Assembly: GCA_020846655.1 (NCBI GenBank)
Contig: JADLDL010000046.1
Span: 1 to 64,000, forward strand
Direction: 5' to 3'
Length of the DNA: 64,000 nt
Origin: Saprospiraceae bacterium
Lineage (GTDB): Bacteria > Bacteroidota > Bacteroidia > Chitinophagales > Saprospiraceae
Shown here: positions 45,091 to 53,936 of the stretch, piece after piece
Position numbering within the stretch: position 1 is the stretch's first letter
Layout of the letters: every line of letters starts with the position of its first letter
Position numbers and translations under genes: made by a program
Notes under the pieces: model-generated
Databases searched by the model: none
Seen by the model: only the letters and a program-made list of their open reading frames with translations
What the model was told of the DNA's origin: nothing

Positions 45091-45218
45091 AAAATGTAAA
45101 ATGTAAAATGTAAAATGTAAAAGGGTGATCTCCGGATAGGGTGGTTTGTACAAAACGCCTCCTAACTGGCCTGCAATGGCCCCCCCTTTTACATTTTACA
45201 TTTTACATTTTACATTTT
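45091..45218. repeat. inverted heptamer-repeat element A: (AAAATGT)4 and (ACATTTT)4
   Basis: Left array 45091-45122 is AAAATGT repeated four times plus AAAA (32 nt). Right array 45187-45218 is its exact 32-nt reverse complement. The 64-bp centre includes gggtgatctccggatagggt and ggcctgcaatggcc. The element occupies the gap between the M28 gene and ribF-GT2 and could fold into a long AU-rich hairpin. Confidence 0.9.
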
Positions 45219-45246
45219 GACTTGCAACCTGCTTCTGCGCCCCGAT

Positions 45247-47271
45247 ATGCGGGTATTTACAGACCTACATCAATTGCCGTCGTTTCGGGATGCCGTATTG
45301 ACCATCGGTTCCTTCGACGGTGTACATACCGGCCACCGCCGGATTTTGGAACAAGTACAACGTCTGGCCCGTGCCTGCGGGGGCGAAAGCGTGGTGCTGA
45401 GTTTTGAACCGCACCCGCGCACGGTTTTGCATCCCGACGACGCGGCGTTCAAACTTATCACCACCTCATCGGAAAAAATCGCCCTGCTCGAACAATGCGG
45501 CGTCGATCATGTCGTGCTTGCGCCGTTCACGCTGGATTTTGCCCGGCAAAGTGCCCGGGAGTACGTCGAAGATTTTCTGATCCGGCTGTTCAATCCCCGC
45601 TATATCGTCATTGGTTACGACCACCGGTTTGGCGCCAACCGGGAGGGCAACCTCGCATTTTTACAAGCCTACGAAGCACAGGGCCTGTTTTCTATTGTGG
45701 AAATACCAGCGCAGGAAATTGATGACATAGCGGTGAGTTCCTCCAAAATCCGCAATGCTCTTGAGGCTTCCGACATCGCCTATGCCAATCGCCTGCTGGC
45801 CCACCCGTATTTTTTTACAGGCCGGGTTGTGTCCGGCAACCGCATCGGGCGTACCATTGGTTTCCCAACGGCCAATATTCAGATCGCTGATCGCTACAAA
45901 CTCATTCCGCCGGCGGGTATTTATGCTGCCCGGGCGGTATTGGCCCGGCCCGGCAACATTGAGCCTTTCCCCTGGAGGCCCGATGCCCGCGTGGTATACG
46001 ACGCCATGTTGTACATCGGCCAGCGCCCCACGCTGGCGGGCGGCCTTGACCGCTCTATAGAGGTAAACCTTCTTGATTTTGACGGAGACTTGTATGGCCA
46101 GGAAATGGCTGTGGAACTCATTGACTTTATCCGGCCCGACAAAAAACTGGATGGCTTGGGCGCCTTGAAGGCGCAAATTGAAGCCGACAAGGTGGAAATT
46201 CTCCAGCGCCTGCACCCCGAACCGCACAAAACACCGGCTACGCCATCCGATACGGCCATTGTGATCCTGAACTACAATACCCGCCGGCACCTGGCCGAGT
46301 ATTTGCCTTCTGTGTTGGCCCACAGTGGCGGTGCCCGCGTGATCGTGGCCGACAACGGCTCGCCCGACGATTCGATCGCTTTTTTACGAGAACAGTACCC
46401 ACAGGTAGAGATTCTGGATTTGCAGCAAAACTACGGCTTTGCGCAGGGCTACAATGAGGCCTTGCGGCAGGTGCACAGCGCATTTTACGTGGTGCTCAAC
46501 TCTGATGTAGAGGTTACGTCGGGCTGGATGGAGCCGGTGCTGGATGCGATGCGCGCCAATCCGCGCATTGCCATTGCACAGCCCAAGATCCTGGCTTGGC
46601 GCGACAAAACCCGCTTCGAATACGCCGGCGCCGCAGGAGGCTGGATCGATTACCTCGGCTATCCGTTTTGCCGGGGCCGTATTTTTAGCCAAAACGAAGA
46701 AGACCAGGGCCAATACGATACGCCCCAGGAGTGTTTTTGGGCAGCCGGGGCCGCCTTTTTTATCCGCGCCGAACTGTACCACTCGTTCGGGGGATTCGAT
46801 GGCGACTATTTTGCCCACAACGAAGAAATCGACCTCTGCTGGCGCCTGAAACGAGCGGGCTACCAGGTTTGGTGCTTCCCGGACTCGGTGGTGTACCACC
46901 TGGGCGGCGGTACGCTGGAGTACGAGAGCCCGCGCAAGGTGTTTCTCAATTTCCGGAACAGCCTGTTCACCCTGCTGAAAAACGAACCTGCTGCCAAACT
47001 CTGCTGGCTGCTGCCGGCTCGTTTCCTGTTGGATGGCCTGGCGGGACTGCGCTTTGCACTTAAGGGCCAGTTTCGCGCCATTTGGGCCATTGTGGAGGCG
47101 CATTTTTCATTTTATAAACATTGGGGACTAACGCTGCGCAAGCGCCGGCAAATTGCAAAAGCCATTGAAAAACAAGGCATTGGCCCCGAAAACTGCAGCG
47201 GCATCTACGGCGGAAGCATCGTCTTTGCGCACTATGCCCGGCGGATCAAACAATTCAGTAAACTCCTGTAA
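45247..47271 (+). CDS. fusion of RibF (riboflavin kinase/FAD synthetase) and a family 2 glycosyltransferase
   Basis: 674 residues from the ATG at 45247; the track ORF starts inside the heptamer array. Residues 1 to about 315 are a complete RibF: FAD synthetase motifs TIGSFDGVHTGHRRIL and IGYDHRFGANREG, SSSKIRNAL, then the flavokinase domain with NRIGRTIGFPTANI and EVNLLDFDGDLYGQ. After a Pro-rich linker (HPEPHKTPATPSD), residues about 335-674 are a GT-A glycosyltransferase: AIVILNYNTRRHL at its start, ADNGSPDDS, the DxD-type LNSDVEV, and FAHNEEIDLCWRLKRAGY. The frame is open throughout. GT2 proteins normally start at the AIVILNYN segment, so the joint lies at the natural domain edge. The fusion is unusual; both halves look intact. 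Confidence 0.88.
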   Translation: MRVFTDLHQLPSFRDAVLTIGSFDGVHTGHRRILEQVQRLARACGGESVVLSFEPHPRTVLHPDDAAFKLITTSSEKIALLEQCGVDHVVLAPFTLDFARQSAREYVEDFLIRLFNPRYIVIGYDHRFGANREGNLAFLQAYEAQGLFSIVEIPAQEIDDIAVSSSKIRNALEASDIAYANRLLAHPYFFTGRVVSGNRIGRTIGFPTANIQIADRYKLIPPAGIYAARAVLARPGNIEPFPWRPDARVVYDAMLYIGQRPTLAGGLDRSIEVNLLDFDGDLYGQEMAVELIDFIRPDKKLDGLGALKAQIEADKVEILQRLHPEPHKTPATPSDTAIVILNYNTRRHLAEYLPSVLAHSGGARVIVADNGSPDDSIAFLREQYPQVEILDLQQNYGFAQGYNEALRQVHSAFYVVLNSDVEVTSGWMEPVLDAMRANPRIAIAQPKILAWRDKTRFEYAGAAGGWIDYLGYPFCRGRIFSQNEEDQGQYDTPQECFWAAGAAFFIRAELYHSFGGFDGDYFAHNEEIDLCWRLKRAGYQVWCFPDSVVYHLGGGTLEYESPRKVFLNFRNSLFTLLKNEPAAKLCWLLPARFLLDGLAGLRFALKGQFRAIWAIVEAHFSFYKHWGLTLRKRRQIAKAIEKQGIGPENCSGIYGGSIVFAHYARRIKQFSKLL

Positions 47272-47281
47272 CACAACAAGC

Positions 47282-48019
47282 GTGGCATACGAACTCCTGT
47301 ACGAAGACGAGCATTTTCTGGTGGTGGCCAAGCCGGCCGGGTTGCTGACTATCCCCGACCGCTTTGGCAACAAAGACAGCCTGCACGCCGCCCTGGAGCG
47401 TCAGTACGGCAAAATATTTGTGGTGCACCGGCTCGACCGTGAAACCAGCGGCGTACTCTGCTTTGCCCGTACAGAAGCAGCGCACCGGAATTTGTCGATG
47501 CAATTCGAGCACCATACGGTCGATAAATACTACCTCTTGCTGGCCGACGGCGTGTTGCACCTCGACGAGGGCGAGATCAACAAACCCATCGGCGACCACC
47601 CGGCGGTGTCGGGCAAAATGGCCATCGTGCACAGCGGAAAGCCCTCGCTCACGTTTTACCGCGTACTGGAACGCTTCAAACGCTTCACCTTGGCCGAGGC
47701 CCTGCTCAAAACCGGCCGCACTCACCAGGTGCGCGTGCATTTTCAGAGTATCGGCTACCCATTGGCCATCGACCCCCTGTACGGCCGCCGTTCGGCGTTT
47801 TTGCTTTCTGAAATAAAACTCAAAGGTTTTAAACTGGGCAAATACAGCGAGGAGGAACGCCCGATCATGGACCGTACCAGCCTGCACTCCTCCCGCTTGC
47901 GCATCGACCATCCGGTGAGCGGCGAACGAATGGAATTCAAAGCCGAATTGCCCAAAGATTTTCAGGCCGTGTTGAACCAATTGCGCAAATGGGGCGGCGA
48001 AAAGACCGGTAAAATGTAA
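47282..48019 (+). CDS. RluD/RluA-family pseudouridine synthase
   Basis: About 245 residues if started at the GTG at 47282 (MAYELLYEDEHFLVVAKPAG), which places it 10 bp after the upstream stop codon; the track's earlier start lies inside the GT2 gene. The catalytic segment VVHRLDRETSGVLCFA carries the Asp of pseudouridine synthases, and LLKTGRTHQVRVHFQSIGYPLAIDPLYG is the usual motif III. There is no N-terminal S4 domain, so it is a short RluA-type enzyme; the rRNA or tRNA target is unknown. Its TAA stop lies inside the left heptamer array of element B. Confidence 0.88.
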   Translation: MAYELLYEDEHFLVVAKPAGLLTIPDRFGNKDSLHAALERQYGKIFVVHRLDRETSGVLCFARTEAAHRNLSMQFEHHTVDKYYLLLADGVLHLDEGEINKPIGDHPAVSGKMAIVHSGKPSLTFYRVLERFKRFTLAEALLKTGRTHQVRVHFQSIGYPLAIDPLYGRRSAFLLSEIKLKGFKLGKYSEEERPIMDRTSLHSSRLRIDHPVSGERMEFKAELPKDFQAVLNQLRKWGGEKTGKM

Positions 48020-48207
48020 AATGTAGAATGTAAAATGTAGAAGTCGAAAGGGTGGCTTGTGGGTAGGGTAAGGTGGTGCTTTTGGGCACTGGAGGAAGGC
48101 TTGCAATTTTGAGCCCATCGAGTGCATGCCAATCAAACGCCGTACAGCCTCCATTCCCCCAACCAACCTTTTACATTTTACATTTTGCATTCTACATTTT
48201 ACATTTA
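48011..48207. repeat. inverted heptamer-repeat element B
   Basis: Left array 48011-48042 (AAAATGT, AAAATGT, AGAATGT, AAAATGT, AGAA) overlaps the rluD-type stop codon. Right array 48169-48207 (TTTTACATTTTACATTTTGC and following) is its near-perfect reverse complement and reproduces the AGAATGT variant. The centre (~125 bp) shares gaaagggtggcttgtgggta-like sequence with element A. The right array runs into the promoter region of ffh. Confidence 0.88.
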
Positions 48208-48219
48208 GCCCCGCTCCCC

Positions 48220-48227
48220 TATCTTTG
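48220..48227 (+). promoter_or_regulatory. -7 promoter element of ffh
   Basis: TATCTTTG, a TAnnTTTG match, 45 bp upstream of the ffh ATG. The expected -33 position falls within the last heptamer unit of repeat element B. Confidence 0.5.
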
Positions 48228-48272
48228 CGGCCCGGTCCGCAGGGCCACACACCCACACAACTGTACGCATCC

Positions 48273-49634
48273 ATGTTTGAAAGTTTAAGCGATCGCCTCG
48301 AATCTGCGTTTAAGGTCATTAGTGGCAGCAATAAGATCACCGAACTCAATGTTGCCGAAAGCATCAAGGAAATCCGCCGGGCGCTGGTCGCTGCCGACGT
48401 CAACTATAAGATTGCCAAGGAGTTTACCGACAAAATCAAGGACAAAGCCCTCGGCACCGAGAACGTCCTGAAAAACGTAAACCCCGGCCAGTTGATGGTC
48501 AAAATTGTGATGGACGAACTGACCGAACTCATGGGCGGTCAGTCGGTGGGCATCAACGTGAAAGGCCATCCCGGGGTCATCCTGGTAGCGGGCCTGCAAG
48601 GCAGCGGTAAAACGACGTTCTGCGGCAAACTCGCCAAATTCCTGAAGGAAAAACGGCAGTTGTCGCCCCTGCTGGTGGCTTGCGACGTGTATCGCCCCGC
48701 CGCTATCGACCAGTTGGGTGTGCTCGGCGAGAGCATCAAGGTGCCGGTCTACAAAGAAGTTGAGAACAAAAACCCGGTCGAAATCGCCCTCAATGCCCTC
48801 AAACACGCCAAAGGCCACGGCCACCATGTCGTGATCGTGGATACGGCCGGCCGCCTGGCCGTCGACGAGGCGATGATGGCCGAAGTAGAAGCCATTAAAA
48901 AAGCCATCAACCCTACTGAGTCCTTGTTTGTGGTGGATTCGATGACCGGCCAGGACGCGGTGAACACTGCCCAGGCCTTCAACGAGCGCATCAACTACGA
49001 CGGCGTGGTGCTCACCAAACTCGACGGCGATACGCGCGGCGGGGCAGCCTTGTCGATCCAGTACACCGTCGGCAAACCCATCAAATTTGTGTCGATGGGC
49101 GAAAAACTCGACGCCCTCGATGTGTTCTACCCCGACCGGATGGCGCAGCGCATCCTGGGCATGGGCGACATCGTGTCGCTGGTGGAAAAAGCCCAGATGG
49201 AGTTTGACGAAGAGGAAGCCAAGCGGGTGGAAAAGAAGATCAAACAAAACAAGTTTGACTTCAACGACTTCCTGGGCCAAATGCAACAGATCAAAAAAAT
49301 GGGCGACCTCAAAGGCCTGCTCAACATGATACCCGGCATGGGCAAAGCCCTCAAGGATGTTGATATCGACGACAAAGCGCTCGTGCGGGTGGAAGCCATT
49401 ATTCAAAGTATGACGCCCAAGGAGCGCAAAGACCCGGATCTGCTCAACCTGAACCGGAAAAAACGCATCGCCCGGGGCTGCGGCCAAACGCTGGAACAGA
49501 TCAACCTGTTTGTCAAGAATTTCAACGACATGCGGAAATTCATGCACCAGATGAGCAACAGCAATATGGGCAAAATGGGTATGCCGGGCGGCATGGGCCT
49601 GCCGAAAGGTGGTTTCGGAAAACCTCGTCGCTAG
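48273..49634 (+). CDS. ffh: signal recognition particle protein Ffh
   Basis: 453 residues from the ATG at 48273 (MFESLSDRLESAFKVISG); the track ORF extends upstream through repeats. It is the SRP54 GTPase that binds 4.5S RNA and signal sequences and targets ribosomes to the membrane through FtsY. NG domain motifs: VAGLQGSGKTTFCGKLA (G1), DVYRPAAIDQLG (G2), VDTAGRLAVDEAMM (G3), TKLDGDTRGGAALS (G4). The Met-rich M domain ends with GRGCGQ-type RNA-binding sequence (RIARGCGQTLEQINLFVKNF), then a Gly/Met tail (MGKMGMPGGMGLPKG). Length is typical. Confidence 0.97.
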   Translation: MFESLSDRLESAFKVISGSNKITELNVAESIKEIRRALVAADVNYKIAKEFTDKIKDKALGTENVLKNVNPGQLMVKIVMDELTELMGGQSVGINVKGHPGVILVAGLQGSGKTTFCGKLAKFLKEKRQLSPLLVACDVYRPAAIDQLGVLGESIKVPVYKEVENKNPVEIALNALKHAKGHGHHVVIVDTAGRLAVDEAMMAEVEAIKKAINPTESLFVVDSMTGQDAVNTAQAFNERINYDGVVLTKLDGDTRGGAALSIQYTVGKPIKFVSMGEKLDALDVFYPDRMAQRILGMGDIVSLVEKAQMEFDEEEAKRVEKKIKQNKFDFNDFLGQMQQIKKMGDLKGLLNMIPGMGKALKDVDIDDKALVRVEAIIQSMTPKERKDPDLLNLNRKKRIARGCGQTLEQINLFVKNFNDMRKFMHQMSNSNMGKMGMPGGMGLPKGGFGKPRR

Positions 49635-49650
49635 GTCGAAACGGCTTGTC

Positions 49651-50886
49651 TCAAATCGTCTCTACGTAGTTTAAGTCTTCTTCAAACGTTTCTTTCATGC
49701 CGATCAGCGACACAAAAGCGATGATCAGGCAAACTGCGCCCACGATCAGGGCCGCCGTAGTGACGCTGCCGGTGGCTGCCGGGCTTTTCAGCCATTTGAA
49801 AGCGGCGCCGATGGGGATCAGCATGCCCCGCGCCACGTTGGGCACAGCCGTTGCCACTGTGGCGCGCAGGTTGGTGCCAAATTGCTCTGCACCGATCGTC
49901 ACAAATATTACCCAGAATCCCACTGAAATGCCCAACAAAAAGTGTGCGGTGTAGAAGGCCGCCGGTGAGCCAAAGCCAGCCAGCAGGTAGTACAGCACTG
50001 CCAAGACATCTAAGGTCAGGAAGATCCACATCACCCGCAGGCGGCTGCGCAGGTACTGACTCAGGAGCCCCGAGGCGATATCGCCCAGGATCAGTCCGGT
50101 GTAGCAGGCGGCCAGGGCGTTGCCGCCGGTGATGCCGCTCAGGCCTTTGTGGGCGCCGAACTCGGGCGCCAGCGTGACCAGTACACCCACCACAAACCAG
50201 GTAGGTGTGCCGATGAGCAGGCAGCGCAGGAAACGGACAAAGCGGCTTTTGTCGGTGAACAAGGCCAGGAAATTGCCCCGACTGATGTTTTCAGCCGCGC
50301 GCATTTGTTTGAAAATACCCGACTCGCTGACGCTGATCCGGAGCAGCAGCAGCAAAAAGCCCAATCCACCACCCACAAAATAACTAATCCGCCAGGGGCA
50401 CCAGATATCGACGGCCCAGGCCAGTAAGGCGCCGCTCAGGCCGATGGTGGCTACCAGCATGGTGCCGTAGCCGCGTTTTTCTTTGGGCAAACTTTCGGAC
50501 ACCAGGGTGATGCCGGCGCCCAGTTCGCCGGCCAAACCGACACCGGCAATAAAGCGCAGGAGCGCGTAGGTGTTGATGTCGTGCACAAATCCATTGAGCA
50601 CATTGGCAATGGAATACAGAAAAATAGAAAAATACAGGACGCGAACCCGGCCTTTTTTGTCGCCTAGTACACCCCAAAGGACGCCGCCGACCAGCATGCC
50701 GCCCATTTGCCAGTTGAGCAGCGAAATGCCGGCATCGGTGAGTGCCTGACCGGAAAGACCGAGATCGAGCAAACTTTTTACCCGCACAAATCCAAAGAGC
50801 AGCAAATCGTAGATATCGACAAAATAACCCAGGGCCGCTACAATGACGGCGGCATTCAGCAAGCGGGTAGAGGACGGTTGATTCAT
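49651..50886 (-). CDS. MFS transporter (metabolite:H+ symporter-like)
   Basis: 411 residues from the ATG at 50886; the track's longer start lies beyond the divergent promoter. About 12 transmembrane helices. The MFS motif GVLWGVLGDKKGRVRVLYFS follows helix 2, and RFIAGVGLAGELGAGITLVSESLPKEKRG in helix 4 to the 4-5 loop is typical of sugar/organic-acid transporters of the MHS and AAHS type. The substrate cannot be told from sequence. It is convergent with ffh, 16 bp apart, and divergent from the NUDIX gene. Confidence 0.9.
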   Translation of the reverse strand: MNQPSSTRLLNAAVIVAALGYFVDIYDLLLFGFVRVKSLLDLGLSGQALTDAGISLLNWQMGGMLVGGVLWGVLGDKKGRVRVLYFSIFLYSIANVLNGFVHDINTYALLRFIAGVGLAGELGAGITLVSESLPKEKRGYGTMLVATIGLSGALLAWAVDIWCPWRISYFVGGGLGFLLLLLRISVSESGIFKQMRAAENISRGNFLALFTDKSRFVRFLRCLLIGTPTWFVVGVLVTLAPEFGAHKGLSGITGGNALAACYTGLILGDIASGLLSQYLRSRLRVMWIFLTLDVLAVLYYLLAGFGSPAAFYTAHFLLGISVGFWVIFVTIGAEQFGTNLRATVATAVPNVARGMLIPIGAAFKWLKSPAATGSVTTAALIVGAVCLIIAFVSLIGMKETFEEDLNYVETI

Positions 50887-50921
50887 AAGCGCAAAATGTC
50901 CCGGCAGTCGGGTAGCATGGG

Positions 50922-50951
50922 TTTTACTCGTGCGTAAAGATAGTACCTTTG
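50922..50951 (+). promoter_or_regulatory. candidate promoter of the NUDIX gene
   Basis: TTTT (50922-50925), an 18-nt spacer and a perfect -7 box TACCTTTG (50944-50951). The NUDIX start codon lies about 130 bp downstream; no other structure is evident in that leader. Confidence 0.5.
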
Positions 50952-51081
50952 GCAGGCCTGTACCGGCGTGGAGCCGTTCAGGGCGCGGCAATGGGGCGGG
51001 AAAAATAAAGCATTTTCAAAGAATACACGATCACTACTTAAACCGTGCCGCACAGCCCTTGATCCGGCACTCTTTTTTACG

Positions 51082-51633
51082 ATGACAGATCCTAAACACT
51101 GGTTGGTCGAATCCAGCCGGTATGTCTACGACCGCCGGCCCTATATGGTGATGCGGGAAGACAGCGTACTACTGCCGAACGGCGCCCGGATTCCGGATTA
51201 TTTTATTTTTGAATACCCCGAATGGGTGTCGGTGCTGGCCGTGACCAAAGACGGCGATTTTGTCCTGATCCGGCAATACCGCCACGGGATTGCGCAGGTC
51301 CACTACGAGTTGGTTGCTGGTGTGGTAGACCCCCAGGAGCCCTTGCTCGTAGCGGCCCAACGCGAATTGCTCGAAGAGTCGGGCTATGGCGGCGGCGATT
51401 GGCAGCCCTGGCTTACCGTTTGCGCTAATCCGGGGACGCACACCAATTGGTGCCATATTTTTCTGGCCACCGGGGTGGAGCGGCTCGAAGGCCAGCAACT
51501 GGACCATACCGAAGATATTGCCGTGCAGGTGTTGCCGCGAGATGCCGTTCGGGAAATGCTCGACTCGGGTGGGGTAGCGCAAGCCATCCATACAGCGGCC
51601 TTGTGGCGTTATTTTGCTTTGTTTCCAGCCTGA
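51082..51633 (+). CDS. NUDIX hydrolase
   Basis: 183 residues from the ATG at 51082, chosen over the track's upstream start because the -7 box lies between the two. The Nudix box is intact in the form GVVDPQEPLLVAAQRELLEE followed by SGYG (G-x5-E-x7-R-E-L-x-E-E-x-G). The surrounding features (VLIRQYRHGIAQVHYELVAG) resemble ADP-ribose/nucleoside-diphosphate-sugar pyrophosphatases of the ADPRase group. The exact substrate is uncertain. It would hydrolyse a nucleoside diphosphate linked to another moiety in the cytoplasm. Confidence 0.9.
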   Translation: MTDPKHWLVESSRYVYDRRPYMVMREDSVLLPNGARIPDYFIFEYPEWVSVLAVTKDGDFVLIRQYRHGIAQVHYELVAGVVDPQEPLLVAAQRELLEESGYGGGDWQPWLTVCANPGTHTNWCHIFLATGVERLEGQQLDHTEDIAVQVLPRDAVREMLDSGGVAQAIHTAALWRYFALFPA

Positions 51634-51724
51634 CCGGCTATTTGATCCGTATTCTTTTGGCTAATTCTTGTTCATTTTATTTTTTTGGGGCAGCGGGAGC
51701 AGGCCTTTGCTCCATCTTTAGGAC

Positions 51725-53863
51725 ATGAAACAATTGTTTTCCTTTCTTTTCCTGGTATTCGGTATCACCGGGACACTCCAGGCCACCCACATTGTCGGTG
51801 GCGAATTGACCTATAAATGCCTGGGCAACAACCGGTATGAATTTACGCTTACGGTGTACCGCGACTGCTATACCGGCCAGCCCTGGTTCGACGATCCGGC
51901 TTCCATTGGGGTGTATGACGCCAATTGGAACCTGGTGAAAGACGAGCGGGTCTATTGGGATTCCAATTCCAACGACACCCTTCCGATTCAACTCAGTAAC
52001 CCTTGCTTGGTCGTTCCTCCGGATGTGTGCGCGCATGGCACGGTTTATAAGGCCATTATTGAACTGCCGCAAAAGACCGGCGGTTACAACGTGGTTTACC
52101 AGCGTTGTTGTCGCAACCAGTTGATCCGCAATATTATAGGGCCTTTGGAAACGGGCATTACCATCCTGTCCTATGTTTCGGAAGAGGCCCTCAAAGCCTG
52201 CAACAACAGCGCCGCCTTCAATGAATGGCCGCCAGTGGCTATTTGTGTGCACGAGCCGATCCTTTTTGATCACTCGGCTACGGATCCGGACAATGATTCG
52301 CTGGTGTACCGCCTCTGCACACCCTTGAAAGGCGCAACCTCCATCGTTCCGACCCCGCAACCGCCCAACCCGGGCCCCTACCTGGAGGTCGACTGGCTGA
52401 CCCCGCCCTACAACCTCTCGAATGTGTTGGGCGGCCTGCCCCTCAGCATTGATGCCAACACCGGTGTGCTCACCGGTACGCCCAACACCATTGGTAATTT
52501 TGTGGTCGGTGTGTGTGTCGAGGAATACCGGAATGATACCCTGGTTTCGACCACCCGGCGCGATTTTCAGTACAACGTAGCCGAATGCGGCGTGCCCACG
52601 GCCGCTTTTTTTGTACCCGAAAAAAACTGCGCCAACCAGCCGGTTACCTTTGTCAACCAGAGTTTTGCGCTCAGTTATGTCTGGTATTTTGATTGGGACA
52701 ACGACCCCTCGCTGATCTCGACGGCGTTTTCGCCGTCACATTTATACGCCGACACCGGGAGTTACCGGGTGGCCCTGATTACAACCCCCGGCGCCCCTTG
52801 CGCGGATACTATGTTTCAAACCATACAGGTAAATTCCTTTCACATCGATGCGCAACTCCAGGTGAACCTGCCTAGCTGCGACAACAACGGACTGGCTGTG
52901 CTGGCCCTGGACCAAAGCCAGGATTCGGTGTATGGTGTGGGCAGTTGGCTTTGGACCCTGACCGGGCCGGGCGCATTTATCAAGCAATCGACACAGCAGA
53001 ATCCGGAATTTGTAATCACCAAGCCGGGTAGTTACAAAGTACGGCTCATTGCCGTTTCCAACGGCGGGTGCCGGGATACCGCCAACTACCAATTTAATGC
53101 GCCGATCCCCCGGACCGATAGCCTGCGGCAACTGCTGTCGATCTGTGCCGGCGATACGGTTCGCCTGAACTCCGGCGCCGTGCCGTTTTACAACTACCTC
53201 TGGACCCCACCTGCTTTTTTATCGGATACGCTGGCCTCCAGCCCTTTGGCTTATCCGTCCGTCACCTCCGAATATTTTGTCACGATCACCAATGCCTTTT
53301 GCACCTATACAGGCAAGGTAAGAGTGGAGGTAGTTGATACGGGCCAGGTGGCCGTGAGTGCCGATCCGACACTCATTTATCCCGGTCAATTGGTACAATT
53401 AAACGCGGTTTTTCCGCTTCCGGGCACTATTTCCTGGTCGCCGCCAGGGCTGGTATCGAATCCGGCAATAGACAACCCAACGTCCAATCCTACTACCACC
53501 ACCACCTATACCGCCCGGCTCAATTTAGGCAGCCATTGTGTAATAGAGCGGGGAGTGACTGTAATCGTATCGCCGCCGCCCTGCGAGGAGCCGTTTTTGT
53601 TTTTCCCAACGGGCTTTTCACCCAATGGCGACGGCGAAAACGATATCCTGCGCCTGGAGAATGGCTTTTTGGAAGAAGCCTATTGGGCCATCTACAACCG
53701 CTGGGGGCAAAAAGTATTTGAAGCCAATAGCCCCGCAGATGCCTGGGATGGCACCTTCAAAGGCGAACCGCAGCCGGCCGAAACGTACGGGTACATTCTC
53801 CGGTTTGTGTGTCCGGGCGGTGGGGAGACCATCAAGAAAGGAAATGTGACGCTTTTGCGATAA
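51725..53863 (+). CDS. T9SS type B (gliding-motility-associated C-terminal) surface protein
   Basis: A 712-residue exported protein with a signal peptide (MKQLFSFLFLVFGITGTLQA). The N-terminal domain begins ATHIVGGELTYKCLGNNRYE with several paired cysteines (VVYQRCCRNQLI), a module found at the start of many large Bacteroidota surface proteins. A cadherin/putative-Ig-like segment follows (HSATDPDNDSLVYRL, ANTGVLTGTPNTIGNFVVG), then PKD-like domains. The C terminus is the type B sorting domain (FPTGFSPNGDGENDILRLEN ... IYNRWGQKVFEAN). It is a paralogue of the convergent gene just downstream. Role unknown; probably an adhesin or matrix protein. Confidence 0.92.
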   Translation: MKQLFSFLFLVFGITGTLQATHIVGGELTYKCLGNNRYEFTLTVYRDCYTGQPWFDDPASIGVYDANWNLVKDERVYWDSNSNDTLPIQLSNPCLVVPPDVCAHGTVYKAIIELPQKTGGYNVVYQRCCRNQLIRNIIGPLETGITILSYVSEEALKACNNSAAFNEWPPVAICVHEPILFDHSATDPDNDSLVYRLCTPLKGATSIVPTPQPPNPGPYLEVDWLTPPYNLSNVLGGLPLSIDANTGVLTGTPNTIGNFVVGVCVEEYRNDTLVSTTRRDFQYNVAECGVPTAAFFVPEKNCANQPVTFVNQSFALSYVWYFDWDNDPSLISTAFSPSHLYADTGSYRVALITTPGAPCADTMFQTIQVNSFHIDAQLQVNLPSCDNNGLAVLALDQSQDSVYGVGSWLWTLTGPGAFIKQSTQQNPEFVITKPGSYKVRLIAVSNGGCRDTANYQFNAPIPRTDSLRQLLSICAGDTVRLNSGAVPFYNYLWTPPAFLSDTLASSPLAYPSVTSEYFVTITNAFCTYTGKVRVEVVDTGQVAVSADPTLIYPGQLVQLNAVFPLPGTISWSPPGLVSNPAIDNPTSNPTTTTTYTARLNLGSHCVIERGVTVIVSPPPCEEPFLFFPTGFSPNGDGENDILRLENGFLEEAYWAIYNRWGQKVFEANSPADAWDGTFKGEPQPAETYGYILRFVCPGGGETIKKGNVTLLR

Positions 53864-53872
53864 AATAAAATC

Positions 53873-53922
53873 GGTATTCCAGCAGCAGATTGTACCACTA
53901 CAAACTCTGGTGCTGGAATACC
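53873..53922. terminator. hairpin between two convergent type B surface-protein genes
   Basis: Perfect 12-bp inverted repeat ggtattccagca / tgctggaatacc with a 26-nt loop in the 73-bp gap between converging genes. Only weak T-tracts are present, so termination activity is a guess. Confidence 0.5.
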
Positions 53923-53936
53923 AATAGTGTTGTTTA

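Noticed and set aside
45091-45218. Heptamer arrays considered as a CRISPR array
   Set aside because: Units are 7 bp, contiguous, and have no spacers; the two arrays are inverted relative to each other.
48285-49547. 420-aa minus-strand ORF opposite ffh
   Set aside because: Shadow of the highly conserved ffh coding frame.
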